Assembly (NCBI RefSeq): GCF_001426345.1
Contig: NZ_LMEM01000009.1
Coordinates: 450,540 to 514,539, forward strand
DNA from: Devosia sp. Root436
GTDB taxonomy: Bacteria > Pseudomonadota > Alphaproteobacteria > Rhizobiales > Devosiaceae
Direction of reading: 5' to 3'
DNA: 64,000 bases
In this document: piece after piece, positions 43,140 through 52,118 of the stretch
Position numbering within the stretch: the stretch's first letter is position 1
Layout of the letters: every line of letters begins with the position of its first letter
The notes under the pieces: model-generated
Databases searched by the model: none
The model's input: only the letters and a program-made list of their open reading frames with translations
Told to the model about the DNA's origin: nothing
Translations under genes and position numbers: made by a program

Positions 43140-44588
43140 ATGACCCAGCATGCCGTAGTCATTGCCGGGGGCGGTCCGACCGGATTGATGCTGGCCGGCG
43201 AGCTGAAACTGGCGGGGGTAGACGTCGCCATCGTCGAGCGGCGGCCGGGCCATGACTTCCCCGGCACCAGAGCCCGGGGCCTGCACGCCCGCACCATCGA
43301 AGTGCTGGATCAGCGCGGCATAGCCGGCCGCTTTCTCGCCGAGGGCCGCACGGCGCAGGTCGCCGGTTTCGGTGGCACATCGCTCGATATCAGCGATTTC
43401 CCCACCCGCCACAATTACGGGCTGGCCCTGTTGCAGCAGCATTTCGAGCGCATCCTCGGCGGCTGGATCGATGAACTGGGTGTCACCATCTATCGCGGCT
43501 GCGAAGTCGCCGGCTTCGTCCAGCACGACCAATCCGTCGATATCACGCTTGCCGATGGCCGCGCGCTCGCCGCCGGCTACCTCATCGGCTGCGATGGCGG
43601 ACGCAGCCTGGTCCGCAAGCTGGCTGGCATCGATTTTCCCGGCTCGGATCCGACAGTCAGCAACCTCATCGCCGAAGTGGAGCTGAGCGGGGAACCCGAA
43701 TGGGGCCTGCGCACCAACGATGTCGGCGTCGAAGGTTTCAGCAGGATCGATGCCGGGCTGGTGGGCATCATCCTCACCGAACGGTTTGCCGGCCAATCCA
43801 GCGAACCGAGCCTCGACGATCTCAAGGCAACCCTCTTCGCCCATTACGGCACCGACTACGGCGCGGCCAATCCCCGCTGGATTTCGCGCTTCACCGACAT
43901 GACGCGGCAGGCCAGTACCTATCGCAACGGCCGCATATTGCTGGCCGGCGACGCCGCGCATATCCATTACCCTGCCGGCGGCCAGGGCCTCAATATGGGC
44001 GTGCTGGATGCGGTGAATCTCGGTTGGAAGCTGGCCCAGGTGGTCAAGCACATATCGCCCGCCAGCCTGCTCGATACCTACGAGGCCGAGCGCCATCCCC
44101 CGGTCGCCCGCGCCCTGCGCTACACCATGGCCCAGGTCGCCCTCGGCCGTGGCGACGACCGCACCAAAGCGCTGAAGCAGACTTTGTCCGAGCTTCTGGG
44201 CATGGACGAACCGCGCAAACGCATGGCTGCCGAAATGTCGGGCCTCGGCATTCACTACGACTTCGGCGCCGGCCATCCCCTGCTCGGCCGCCGCATGCCC
44301 GACCTCGATCTGCAGACCGCCGGCGGTCCAGTCCGGGTCTATACCCTGCTGCATGCGGCAAGGCCCATCCTGCTCAACTTCGGCGCTCCCGGCAGCATCG
44401 ACCTGTCCGCCTGGTCCGATCGGGTGCAACTGGTCGAGGCCGACTATGCCGGCATCTGGGAATTGCCGGTCCTCGGCGCGGTCAGCGGACCCGGCGCCGT
44501 ATTGGTCAGGCCTGACGGCCATGTCGCCTGGACCGGCGACCAGAGCCGCAACGGGCTGGATCGGGCCCTATCCGCCTGGTTCGGCTAA
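43140..44588 (+). CDS. FAD-dependent aromatic monooxygenase family protein
   Basis: 482 residues. N-terminal FAD fold AVVIAGGGPTGLMLAGELKLAGVDVAIVE, the RARGLHARTIEVLDQRG segment, DGGRSLVRKLAGI, and the second FAD motif LLAGDAAHIHYPAGGQGLNMGVLDAVNLGWKL. C-terminal thioredoxin-like domain. Belongs with PheA/TfdB-type phenol hydroxylases and rifampicin monooxygenases; substrate cannot be read from the sequence. Lies alone, followed by a deletion scar. Confidence 0.88.
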   Translation: MTQHAVVIAGGGPTGLMLAGELKLAGVDVAIVERRPGHDFPGTRARGLHARTIEVLDQRGIAGRFLAEGRTAQVAGFGGTSLDISDFPTRHNYGLALLQQHFERILGGWIDELGVTIYRGCEVAGFVQHDQSVDITLADGRALAAGYLIGCDGGRSLVRKLAGIDFPGSDPTVSNLIAEVELSGEPEWGLRTNDVGVEGFSRIDAGLVGIILTERFAGQSSEPSLDDLKATLFAHYGTDYGAANPRWISRFTDMTRQASTYRNGRILLAGDAAHIHYPAGGQGLNMGVLDAVNLGWKLAQVVKHISPASLLDTYEAERHPPVARALRYTMAQVALGRGDDRTKALKQTLSELLGMDEPRKRMAAEMSGLGIHYDFGAGHPLLGRRMPDLDLQTAGGPVRVYTLLHAARPILLNFGAPGSIDLSAWSDRVQLVEADYAGIWELPVLGAVSGPGAVLVRPDGHVAWTGDQSRNGLDRALSAWFG

Positions 44589-44592
44589 GGTT

Positions 44593-44750
44593 CAGCGGTC
44601 GATACGGGCTGCATGCTGGGAAGAATAGCGCTCCCCCTGCACCGCAATTCCGGCGGTCGCCGCTTCGATATCGGCCAGGTCCCGAGTCGTCAGCGCCACA
44701 TCGACCGCTCCGATATTCTCCTCGACGCGATGCAGTTTGGCCCCATCTGG
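44593..44750 (-). pseudogene. C-terminal remnant of an aldo/keto reductase gene
   Basis: About 50 codons ending in a stop at 44593, reading KLHRVEENIGAVDVALTTRD, LADIEAATAGIAVQGERYSS and QHAARIDR. The first part matches the conserved C-terminal KLHRxEENIGA of aldo/keto reductases. The rest of the enzyme is missing; the match ends at about 44750, where a different gene tail begins on the other strand. Confidence 0.7.
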
Positions 44751-44752
44751 AC

Positions 44753-44884
44753 AGCGGCGGCCTGGTCGAAGCGCTGACCGAATATTGCCCCACCTTCGTC
44801 AGCTACCACCTCTATTATCCCAGCCGCCGCCAGTCCTCGCCCGCCTTCACCGCCCTCCTCGACGCCCTGCGCTATCGGGGATAG
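44753..44884 (+). pseudogene. C-terminal remnant of a LysR-family regulator gene
   Basis: 43 codons and a stop: SGGLVEALTEYCPTFVSYHL followed by YYPSRRQSSPAFTALLDALR. The YPSRRQxSPAFxALLDALR end is characteristic of LysR regulators. DNA-binding domain and most of the effector domain are absent. Confidence 0.7.
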
Positions 44885-44920
44885 TCGGCTAGCGGAGTCC
44901 ATCGCCAGGCCCCGCTGCCT

Positions 44921-46012
44921 TCACCCCATCCGCAACACATGGTTGTCGAACAGAAACCCGAACGTCCGCCGCTCGCGCTCGGCCCCGGCAATGCCGATCA
45001 TGGCGCCGTCCCCGCTGGTCGCCACGAAGCCGGCGCCGTCAGCCGCGAGCCCGCAGCCATTGCGCAGCGTTTCCACCAGCACCGGACGCTTGCCCTCGGT
45101 GTCGATGGCCACCAGCAGGTCGCCCTCGGGCGACGAGACCGCCACCATGCTCCCGTCGGCCGAAGCCGCGACCGAGCCCACATAATTGCGCAGGTCGGCC
45201 AGCGTTCCCGGCGGCAGGTCCACCAGCCTGATCTCGCCATCCATCGTTGCATAGCCCACCAGTTGCGGGCTTTCCCCCGGCGCACCCTTGTACTGGCAGC
45301 CGAACCACACCCGGCTTCGCGCATCGATCGCCATGTGGCGGATCGATAGCTGATGCAGCCCCGCCTCCAGCCGCAACTGCCCCACCAGCCTGCCGTCGCG
45401 GCGGTCGATGAACACGACCGAAGGGTCCATGGTCTCGATATTGAGTTCGGTCCGTCCGAAATCGGGATGCGTCTCGATCCCGCCATTGGCGACGACGAAG
45501 GTCACCCCGTCAGGCATCAGCAGCATTTCGTGCGGGCCGGTGCCGTAGGTGGGGAATTCCCCGATCCGCCGGTAACCGTCGGTGGCGTCATAAATGCCGA
45601 CCACGCCCCGCGCCGCCTCGAAATCGCTTTCCGTGGCATAGAGCAGCCGCCCATCCGGCGAGAACACGCCATGCCCGTAAAAGTGTCGTCCCTCCACGCT
45701 GGTCAGCGTCACCGGCGCTTCCTTCCCCGCCGGATCGAACACCACGGCAAAAGTGCCGGGCTGCCGCGCAAAGACCACGCCGCGACCCGCCTCGCGGCTG
45801 ATGGTGATGTCGTGCCCACGATCCGGCAGGTCGATGGATGCGATCAGGTCGCCCCGCTCGCCCAGCAGCACCGCGCCATAGCCCCCGCCGGTCGTCTGTA
45901 CCGAGCTGGCAAAGACCAGCTCGTTCCGTTCCAGCGCCAGCACCTGTCGCGGCACGAGGCTCGCCGCAAAGCTCGCGCCCGCCGCCTTGAGGAATGCCCG
46001 CCGCTGCCACAT
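44921..46012 (-). CDS. DUF1513 beta-propeller-like protein, Tat-exported
   Basis: 363 residues from ATG 46012. Tat signal MWQRRAFLKAAGASFAASLVPRQ. The mature part resembles a beta-propeller: RHFYGHGVFSPDGRLLYATES, YGTGPHEMLLMPDGVTFVVANGG, LHQLSIRHMAIDARSRVWFG. DUF1513 genes typically close operons with imelysin and di-haem oxidoreductase genes, as here. Function unknown; export and context suggest an envelope role linked to iron or redox. Confidence 0.88.
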   Translation of the reverse strand: MWQRRAFLKAAGASFAASLVPRQVLALERNELVFASSVQTTGGGYGAVLLGERGDLIASIDLPDRGHDITISREAGRGVVFARQPGTFAVVFDPAGKEAPVTLTSVEGRHFYGHGVFSPDGRLLYATESDFEAARGVVGIYDATDGYRRIGEFPTYGTGPHEMLLMPDGVTFVVANGGIETHPDFGRTELNIETMDPSVVFIDRRDGRLVGQLRLEAGLHQLSIRHMAIDARSRVWFGCQYKGAPGESPQLVGYATMDGEIRLVDLPPGTLADLRNYVGSVAASADGSMVAVSSPEGDLLVAIDTEGKRPVLVETLRNGCGLAADGAGFVATSGDGAMIGIAGAERERRTFGFLFDNHVLRMG

Positions 46013-46014
46013 GG

Positions 46015-47082
46015 TCAGTCTCCGTCGAGGGAAGAAAAGCCGACGCTGAGCCCCAGTGCCGCCGAAAGCTGCTCGCCGATCAGCGCCTGCAACGAGCCGG
46101 TGACGATCACCAGATAGTTCAGCGCCGCCACCTGCTTGTCGTCGGCCACCGCCTCGGCCACCGGTGAGGTCACCAGGTCCAGCGCCCGCACGGCATTGCC
46201 GAATTCGAAGTCGATGGAATTGTCGAGCCCGGCATCCTTCTGCGCCACGGCCCGCGCTATGCCCGAGACTCCCAGCAGCCGCCGCATCCCGTCCACATTG
46301 GCGCGGAGCATTTCCAGCGTCAGCCCCGAGCGCCAGAACAGCGCCTCCTTCGGCCGCGCCGCGCGCTCGGCCGTGGCCAGGAACGGGTTGAGGCGCGTGT
46401 CGCGTGTCGCTTCGATGCCATGCGACAACAGCCCCACCAACTCCTCCAGCGCCTCGTTCTCGCTGCGATAGTCGGCAAATGCCGCCTGCGGCACCGTCAG
46501 ATGGTCGGCAATGCCACCGGGCGCGAACCACCCCGCTGCGAGCTCCCCGGCAATCTGGGCGATATTGGCCGCTACGGCCCGTCCATAGGCGCAGCGAAAC
46601 GCCCCCTCGGGCTGCAACAATGTCTCCGCCCCGGTGCCATAGAGCACGAATTCCAGCGCCCCGAAGCCCTGCGCCGCCACGCTCTTGCCGCGCAATGTGT
46701 CAAGGCTCGCCGCCGTCTCGTCCGCCGTGGCCAGGATAGCCTGCACCTGCTTGAGCCCGATGCCCTTGCGATCCGGCCAGAACAGCAGCCGGTCGACCCG
46801 GTTGTCCTCCATCAGCGGCCCGATGCGCAGGAACTCGATCCGCCCATAGGCCAGCCCCGCCTGCCGGAACTGCCCCCTGGCAATGGCCATCGTGCCTTCC
46901 GAGGGCACCGTGCACAGGGCATTCATGGCGATGCGCAGCCCGCTGGCCCGCGCCTTGAATTCCAGCATGCCCGGCCGGATCACCTGGGTCACCGCCGTCT
47001 GCAGCACTTGCGATACCGGCGTGGTCTGCGCCGCCGCCGGGGCAATCGCAAGCAGCATCAGGACAATGAGCACAAGCCGCAT
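46015..47082 (-). CDS. Imelysin-family protein, second copy
   Basis: 355 residues from ATG 47082, which shares its A with the stop of the di-haem gene (TGATG). Signal peptide RLVLIVLMLLAIAPAAAQ. The region equivalent to the family GxHxxE motif reads GFGALE (in AAQGFGALEFVLYG), so the His is replaced by Gly. Probably periplasmic. A shortened or altered imelysin may have lost a metal-binding role. Confidence 0.85.
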   Translation of the reverse strand: MRLVLIVLMLLAIAPAAAQTTPVSQVLQTAVTQVIRPGMLEFKARASGLRIAMNALCTVPSEGTMAIARGQFRQAGLAYGRIEFLRIGPLMEDNRVDRLLFWPDRKGIGLKQVQAILATADETAASLDTLRGKSVAAQGFGALEFVLYGTGAETLLQPEGAFRCAYGRAVAANIAQIAGELAAGWFAPGGIADHLTVPQAAFADYRSENEALEELVGLLSHGIEATRDTRLNPFLATAERAARPKEALFWRSGLTLEMLRANVDGMRRLLGVSGIARAVAQKDAGLDNSIDFEFGNAVRALDLVTSPVAEAVADDKQVAALNYLVIVTGSLQALIGEQLSAALGLSVGFSSLDGD

Positions 47083-48593
47083 CAGAGCGATTCCAGGAAG
47101 GCGACGAGATCGTCGCGCGTGGTTCGGGACATCGCAGCGAACGCATCGCGCGCGGCCTGCGCCTCCCCGCCATGCCACAGAATGGCTTCGGGGAGATCGC
47201 GAGCCCGCCCATCATGCAGGAAAAATGTGTGGCCGGAAACGATTTCCGTCAATCCGATCCCCCAGAGCGGCGGCGTGCGCCACTCAAATCCGTCCGCCTG
47301 CCCCTCCGGCCGGTGATCGGCCAGCCCCTCGCCCATGTCATGCAGCAGGAAATCGGCATAGGGCCAGATCAGCTGGAACCGGTGCGCCGGGTTCTCGGCA
47401 TTGCGGCTGGTGACGAATTTGGGCACATGGCAACTCGCGCAGCCCGCGCCATAGAAAGCCTGCTTGCCGCGCAATACCGCCGGGTCGTCCACGTTCCGCC
47501 GCTCCGGCACGCCCAGCGTCTGCGCGTAAAACGTCACCAGGTCCAGCACCGGGTCAGGCGCCTCCGACACGCCCAGCCGCGCCTGCTCGCCGGTGGGCAT
47601 GGCAAGGCATTCCGGCTGGTTCTCTGTGCAATCGCCAAACGGCAGGTTCACCAGCGGCGTCGCGATCCCGATATCGCCCGCAAACGCCGCCGCCGACTGG
47701 CTGCGAATGCTGGCCATTCCCGCCTTCCAGCCAAACCGCCCCAGCATCACGGTCTGGCTCACCGGCTCGATGGTCCAGTTCGGCCGCCCCGAAATCCCGT
47801 CGCCGTCAAGATCATCCGCATCGGCCAGCGCCAATATGTCCTCGGCCGGGATTTGCTCCACCAGCCCCAGCCCGATCATCGGATTGGCCAGCCGCGGCGA
47901 CAGCATCACCGTGTCCGCCAGCGGCCCATAGGCCAGATCCGCCACCGAATAGGTCGGCGCCCGCAGGGTCACCACCGTCCCGTCGCCCAGCGTCACCTTC
48001 AGGTCGGCATAGTCGATCACCATCCGCCCCTCGGCCTTGAGCCCCGGCACGGCGAAATCCTGCAATTGCGTGCCATAGATGGGGTCGCCCACTTCGCCCG
48101 CGATCACCCCGTCCATGGCCAGCCGCGTATCATGTGGCCCCGGCGGCACCGACAGCCGCAGGAACATCGACACATTCTCCGCCTGCCCCTCGAAGGGCGG
48201 ATGCCCGCGCCCATCCTTGATGTGGCAGCTCTGGCAGCCCCGCGCATTGAACAGCGGCCCCAGCCCGTCCGACGCCTGCGTCGAACTCGGCGAACTCACC
48301 CATATCTTGCGGAACAGCGCATTGCCGAGCTTGAATTGCTCTTCCTGCTCGAAACTCAGATTGTCGAGAAAGTGGGAAAACGAGTCGGCATTGGCATCGA
48401 ACGTCGTCGTCCCCTTGCCCGCCGGTTTGCCCTCGAAATTCTCCGCCTTGGAGAAATCGGTAGCTGGCGCCGTCACGGCCCGCACCCGCGCCAGGTCCTC
48501 CGCCGTCAGATCCCCGCGCACCGCCTGGTCCTGCGCAAAGGCCAGCCCGCCGACGAGCAACGCAACAAAAGCGATGGTGAGGTGAGTTTTCAT
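47082..48593 (-). CDS. Di-haem oxidoreductase (DHOR), periplasmic
   Basis: 503 residues from ATG 48593. Signal peptide THLTIAFVALLVGGLAFAQ. Two c-type haem motifs: Cys120-Gln-Ser-Cys123-His124 (GCQSCHIKDGRG) and CASCH near residue 388 (GAGCASCHVPKFV). Related to MauG/peroxidase-like di-haem proteins (DUF1111). Lies between two imelysin genes; substrate unknown. The start has only a weak ribosome site. Confidence 0.9.
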   Translation of the reverse strand: MKTHLTIAFVALLVGGLAFAQDQAVRGDLTAEDLARVRAVTAPATDFSKAENFEGKPAGKGTTTFDANADSFSHFLDNLSFEQEEQFKLGNALFRKIWVSSPSSTQASDGLGPLFNARGCQSCHIKDGRGHPPFEGQAENVSMFLRLSVPPGPHDTRLAMDGVIAGEVGDPIYGTQLQDFAVPGLKAEGRMVIDYADLKVTLGDGTVVTLRAPTYSVADLAYGPLADTVMLSPRLANPMIGLGLVEQIPAEDILALADADDLDGDGISGRPNWTIEPVSQTVMLGRFGWKAGMASIRSQSAAAFAGDIGIATPLVNLPFGDCTENQPECLAMPTGEQARLGVSEAPDPVLDLVTFYAQTLGVPERRNVDDPAVLRGKQAFYGAGCASCHVPKFVTSRNAENPAHRFQLIWPYADFLLHDMGEGLADHRPEGQADGFEWRTPPLWGIGLTEIVSGHTFFLHDGRARDLPEAILWHGGEAQAARDAFAAMSRTTRDDLVAFLESL

Positions 48594-48636
48594 GGCGCGG
48601 ACATACCGGCTCTTGCGCAAATTTTCAAACACCCCC

Positions 48637-48766
48637 GATGTCATCCCGGCCTTGAGCCGGGATCCATCCTGAGATGAAAGGTCTGGCCACCAGGCGGTTC
48701 AACAAACCATCTTGCGGCCGTGATGCGATCTCGGGATGGACCCCGGCTCAAGGCCGGGGTGACACC
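48637..48766. repeat. Family B repeat, copy 3
   Basis: GATGTCATCCCGGCCTTGAG and CCGGGATCCATCCTGAGAT mirrored by ATCTCGGGATGGACCCCGG and CTCAAGGCCGGGGTGACACC, with about 50 bp in the loop. Lies between the first imelysin gene and DHOR, inside the cluster. Confidence 0.9.
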
Positions 48767-48788
48767 GCGTTTGCGGCATGGCCAGCGC

Positions 48789-50051
48789 TTATTCGAACAC
48801 CGCATCCGGGTTCGACAAGCTGTCGCTGTCCTCGATCGTCACGTCATCCAGTTCCAGCAACGCCACGGCCCGCTCGATGCCGCGCGTCTGGGCGATCAGC
48901 CCGTCGATTGCCGCCTGCACCACGGCATTGCCCTCGGTATTGCCCTCGGCGATCTGCTGGTCATAGGCCTCGCCGCCCTCGGCCCTGTCAGCCATGACAT
49001 GCATCCTGGCCACGGTATCGTCGAGCAGGGCCTTGATCTCGGTATCGAGCGCCGCGTCCTTGCCCGCGATCACCTGCGACAGCGACGGCCCTTCGACCAC
49101 TGTGCCATCCACCCGCACATATTTGCCCAGATAGACATTCTGCACGCCGATGGCGTCGTTGAGGTGGGAAACATGCGTATTGTCCGAGAAGCAGTCGTGC
49201 TCTTCTTCCGGATCGTGCAGCAGCAGGCCCAGCTTCATGCGCTCGCCTGCCACTTCGCCGAAGCTCAGCGAGCCCATGCCGGTGAGGATCGCCGAGATCC
49301 CCAGCTCCGGCAGCGCCGCGCGGGCCGCGCCGTCAGCGGCCCAATTGCCAACCATCTCCTCAAGATCGCTCACCAGCAGGCTCGACGCCGCCTTGAGATA
49401 GGCCGCGCGGCGGTCGGCATGCTCGGCCGTCGAATAGTCGGTATAGGCCCGCGCCCCGGCGCCCGGCCCGGTGCCGTTGAGGTCCTGGCCCCACAGCAGG
49501 AACTCAATGGCATGATAGCCCGTCGCCACATTGGATTCGACGCCCGCCGCTTCCTGCAGATTGTCCTGCAGCAATGCCGGCGTGATGTTGGTGGCGTCCA
49601 GTTCCACGCCATCGATCATCAGCTTGGGATTGGCGATGACATTAGCCACATAGAGCGCATTGCTGTCGCTTTCGCTGCCATAGCTGGCATCGACATAGTC
49701 GATCAGCCCCTCATCCAGCGGCCAGGCATTCACCCGCCCTTCCCATTCATCGACGATCGGATTGCCGAAACGGAAGGCTTCGGTCTGCTGGTAGGGGATG
49801 CGCGCCGCCTTCCAGGCATCCCTTGCCGCCTGCAACGTCGCTTCGCTCGGCTCGGCAATCAGCGCATCCACCGCCGTATCCAGCGCCTTGGCCGTGCTCA
49901 ACGCATCCTCGTAACCCGCCAGCGCGATATCGGCATAGGTAGCCAGCACGGCGGCGTCGTCGGGCGCCTGCGCAAAGGCGGCCATCGGCGCCACCGACAG
50001 AGTGAGAGCAATGGCGAAGCTGCGCAAATTGCGCTTGCCGAGCGAGATCAT
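48789..50051 (-). CDS. Imelysin-family protein, first copy
   Basis: 420 residues. Signal peptide FAIALTLSVAPMAAFAQ. The conserved GxHxxE motif is intact: Gly178-Tyr-His180-Ala-Ile-Glu183 in ATGYHAIEFLLWGQD. Imelysins relate to EfeO-type iron-uptake proteins and are often iron-regulated; this one heads the DHOR cluster. GGAGG lies near the ATG. I could not identify a clear Fur, Irr or RirA site upstream. Confidence 0.9.
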   Translation of the reverse strand: MISLGKRNLRSFAIALTLSVAPMAAFAQAPDDAAVLATYADIALAGYEDALSTAKALDTAVDALIAEPSEATLQAARDAWKAARIPYQQTEAFRFGNPIVDEWEGRVNAWPLDEGLIDYVDASYGSESDSNALYVANVIANPKLMIDGVELDATNITPALLQDNLQEAAGVESNVATGYHAIEFLLWGQDLNGTGPGAGARAYTDYSTAEHADRRAAYLKAASSLLVSDLEEMVGNWAADGAARAALPELGISAILTGMGSLSFGEVAGERMKLGLLLHDPEEEHDCFSDNTHVSHLNDAIGVQNVYLGKYVRVDGTVVEGPSLSQVIAGKDAALDTEIKALLDDTVARMHVMADRAEGGEAYDQQIAEGNTEGNAVVQAAIDGLIAQTRGIERAVALLELDDVTIEDSDSLSNPDAVFE

Positions 50052-50160
50052 GGGCGATCCTCCAGGATGATTTCAAAACCGGACTACGCCACTCATCTTA
50101 GGAAATCAAATGGAAAATCAGTAGTTTGGAAAGGGTCTAAAGTGGAGCCAACGAGTGGAG

Positions 50161-50378
50161 CCCACCCTCGCCCCTTGAGGGAGAGGGTGGATTTCTGCGT
50201 TCAGCAGAAATCCGGGTGAGGGGTGCTGCGCTCGCCCATGCTTTTGATGCTTGTGGAACCAACCCCTCATCCGCCCTTCGGGCACCTTCTCCCACAAGGG
50301 GAGAAGGGGAACTCCGTGTTTGTGGCACGACAGAGCCAAGCCCACCGCACCCACCCTCCCCTTGTGGGGAGGGTGGGC
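50161..50378. repeat. Family A palindromic repeat, copy 9, plus a partial unit
   Basis: Complete element 50161-50309 (CCCTCGCCCCTTGAGGGAG; inner ATTTCTGCGTTCAGCAGAAAT; right arm CTTCTCCCACAAGGGGAG) and a shorter palindrome 50351-50378 (CCCACCCTCCCCTTGTGGGG). Lies between divergent genes. Confidence 0.9.
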
Positions 50379-50534
50379 AGACTGAGACATCCCCCAATTT
50401 TTTGACCATCTGGACTAAACTGTCACAAAGGGGCACTGTCACATTCGCAACTGGGAGGATGCGGCTTGGGTGGAGGATGGTGCGCAAACGGTTGAACAGC
50501 GGGCATTCCCGGCCGTCATGCGCCGGCCGACCCG

Positions 50535-50552
50535 CCGTCATCGCGCTGTCAC
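50535..50552 (+). promoter_or_regulatory. PHO-box-like site upstream of an ABC importer
   Basis: CCGTCAT-CGCG-CTGTCAC, two 7-bp repeats with 11-bp period, 12 of 14 positions matching CTGTCATNNNNCTGTCAT. It lies 82 bp before the ATG. Two further isolated CTGTCAC copies occur at 50420 and 50436. Suggests PhoB control. Confidence 0.45.
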
Positions 50553-50633
50553 ACCACCACACTACTTGCCTCCTAAGTTCGCCGGATCGCCCCCAGACGG
50601 GCGTTCACGAACGACTTTTCAGGGAGACTGAAC

Positions 50634-51743
50634 ATGTCCATCAAGACCGTCCTCGGCGCATCCGTCTCGATGCTTGCCGTGCTCGCCGTTTCTGCGCCCG
50701 CCTTCGCCCAGGCCGACCTCGACGCGCTTTACGAAGCCGCCAAGGCCGAAGGCCAGCTCACCACCATCGCCCTGCCCCATTCCTGGTGCAATTATGGCGG
50801 GGTGATCGAGGCCTTCAAGGCCAAGTATCCGGGCATCACCGTCAACGAGCTCAACCCCGATGCCGGCTCCGCCGACGAGCTCGAAGCCGTCCGCGCCAAT
50901 ATCGGCAATACCGGCCCGCAGGCGCCCGACGTACTCGATGTCGGCCTGGCCTTTGGCCCCCAGGCCAAGGAAGAAGGCCTGCTGCAGGCCTACAAGGTCT
51001 CCACCTGGGACGACATTCCCGCCGACGCCAAGGATGCCGACGGCTTCTGGTATGGCGACTATTACGGCGTGCTCGCGTTCGGCATCAACAAGGACATCAT
51101 CACCGGCGACAACCCGGCCTCCTGGGCCGATCTGATGAAGGACGACTTCGCCAATTCGGTCGCCCTGGCCGGTGATCCGCGCACCGCCAACAATGCCATC
51201 CTGTCGGTCTATGCCGCCGGTCTCTCCACCGGCGCCGATGCCGCCACCGGCGCCCAGGCGGGCCTCGAATATTTCAAGGCCCTCAACGACAAGGGCAATT
51301 TCGTCCCCGTCGATGCCGAAGCCGCCGCCATCGCCCAGGGCACCACGCCCATCGCCATCAACTGGGACTACAACCTGCTGGCCGCCCGCGACAACCTCAA
51401 CGGCAACCCGCCGATCGACGTCGTCGTGCCGTCCGATGGCGTCGTGGCCGGCGTCTATGTCCAGGCCATCTCGGCCCATGCCCCGCATCCCAACGCCGCC
51501 AAGCTCTGGATGGAATATCTCTATTCCGACGAAGGCCAGCTCGGCTGGCTGGCCGGCTATTGCCATCCGATCCGCTTCAGCGCCATGGCCGATGCTGGCG
51601 TCCTTCCCGACGACCTGATGGCCAAGCTCCCCGCCGCCGACAACTACGCCAAGGCGGTATTCCCGAGCATCGACGAGCAGAACGCCAACAAGGCCACCAT
51701 CACCTCAGGCTGGGACACCACGGTCGGCGCCAGCGTGCAGTGA
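50634..51743 (+). CDS. ABC transporter substrate-binding protein, AfuA/PhnS-like
   Basis: 369 residues. Signal peptide VSMLAVLAVSAPAFAQ. Mature part begins DLDALYEAAKAEGQLTTIALP, a pattern of iron, polyamine and organophosphate-type binding proteins. AGGGAG precedes the ATG. Followed by two permeases and an ATPase on the same strand, making a full importer. With a PHO-like box upstream, a phosphorylated or phosphonate ligand is possible, but Fe(III) or polyamine cannot be excluded. Confidence 0.87.
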   Translation: MSIKTVLGASVSMLAVLAVSAPAFAQADLDALYEAAKAEGQLTTIALPHSWCNYGGVIEAFKAKYPGITVNELNPDAGSADELEAVRANIGNTGPQAPDVLDVGLAFGPQAKEEGLLQAYKVSTWDDIPADAKDADGFWYGDYYGVLAFGINKDIITGDNPASWADLMKDDFANSVALAGDPRTANNAILSVYAAGLSTGADAATGAQAGLEYFKALNDKGNFVPVDAEAAAIAQGTTPIAINWDYNLLAARDNLNGNPPIDVVVPSDGVVAGVYVQAISAHAPHPNAAKLWMEYLYSDEGQLGWLAGYCHPIRFSAMADAGVLPDDLMAKLPAADNYAKAVFPSIDEQNANKATITSGWDTTVGASVQ

Positions 51744-51769
51744 TCGCGACGCGCAGAACTCGGTTCTGC

Positions 51770-52105
51770 CCACCCTCCCCCTTGAGGGGCTTCGAACCGG
51801 CCCGCAGGGCAAGATCGCTCCGGTGGAGCCATCTTAGGTGAGAAGGCCATGAGAGCTACGCTCGAATGGCTGGTAGCGACGCTAGGCCCCGCGGGCCGTA
51901 GCAAAGCTAGGGAGGGGGTGTCGACTTTCAGCGCACGCTGATAGCACAACACCCCCACCCTGCTCGATCACGGACTTAGCTGACGCTAAGTCCTATCTCG
52001 CTTCCCTCCCCACAAGGGGGAGGGTGAACTCCACTCGGTGGCCATATCGAGCCACAACACCCACAGCGCGGATTCCTCCCCTATCAGGGGGAGGCCAGGA
52101 GGGGG
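51770..52105. repeat. Compound family A-type repeat region, copy 10
   Basis: About 335 bp made of several palindromic units: CACCCTCCCCCTTGAGGGG, AGGGAGGGGGTGTCGACTTT, CAACACCCCCACCCTGCTCG, CCCTCCCCACAAGGGGGAGG and CCTCCCCTATCAGGGGGAGG, with a hairpin GACTTAGCTGACGCTAAGTC. It fills the gap between the binding-protein gene and its permease gene. Confidence 0.8.
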
Positions 52106-52118
52106 CATCCAACTAAAA

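Noticed and set aside
50052..50130. Possible iron-responsive operator before the first imelysin gene
   Set aside because: No convincing Fur, Irr or RirA consensus could be found by eye.
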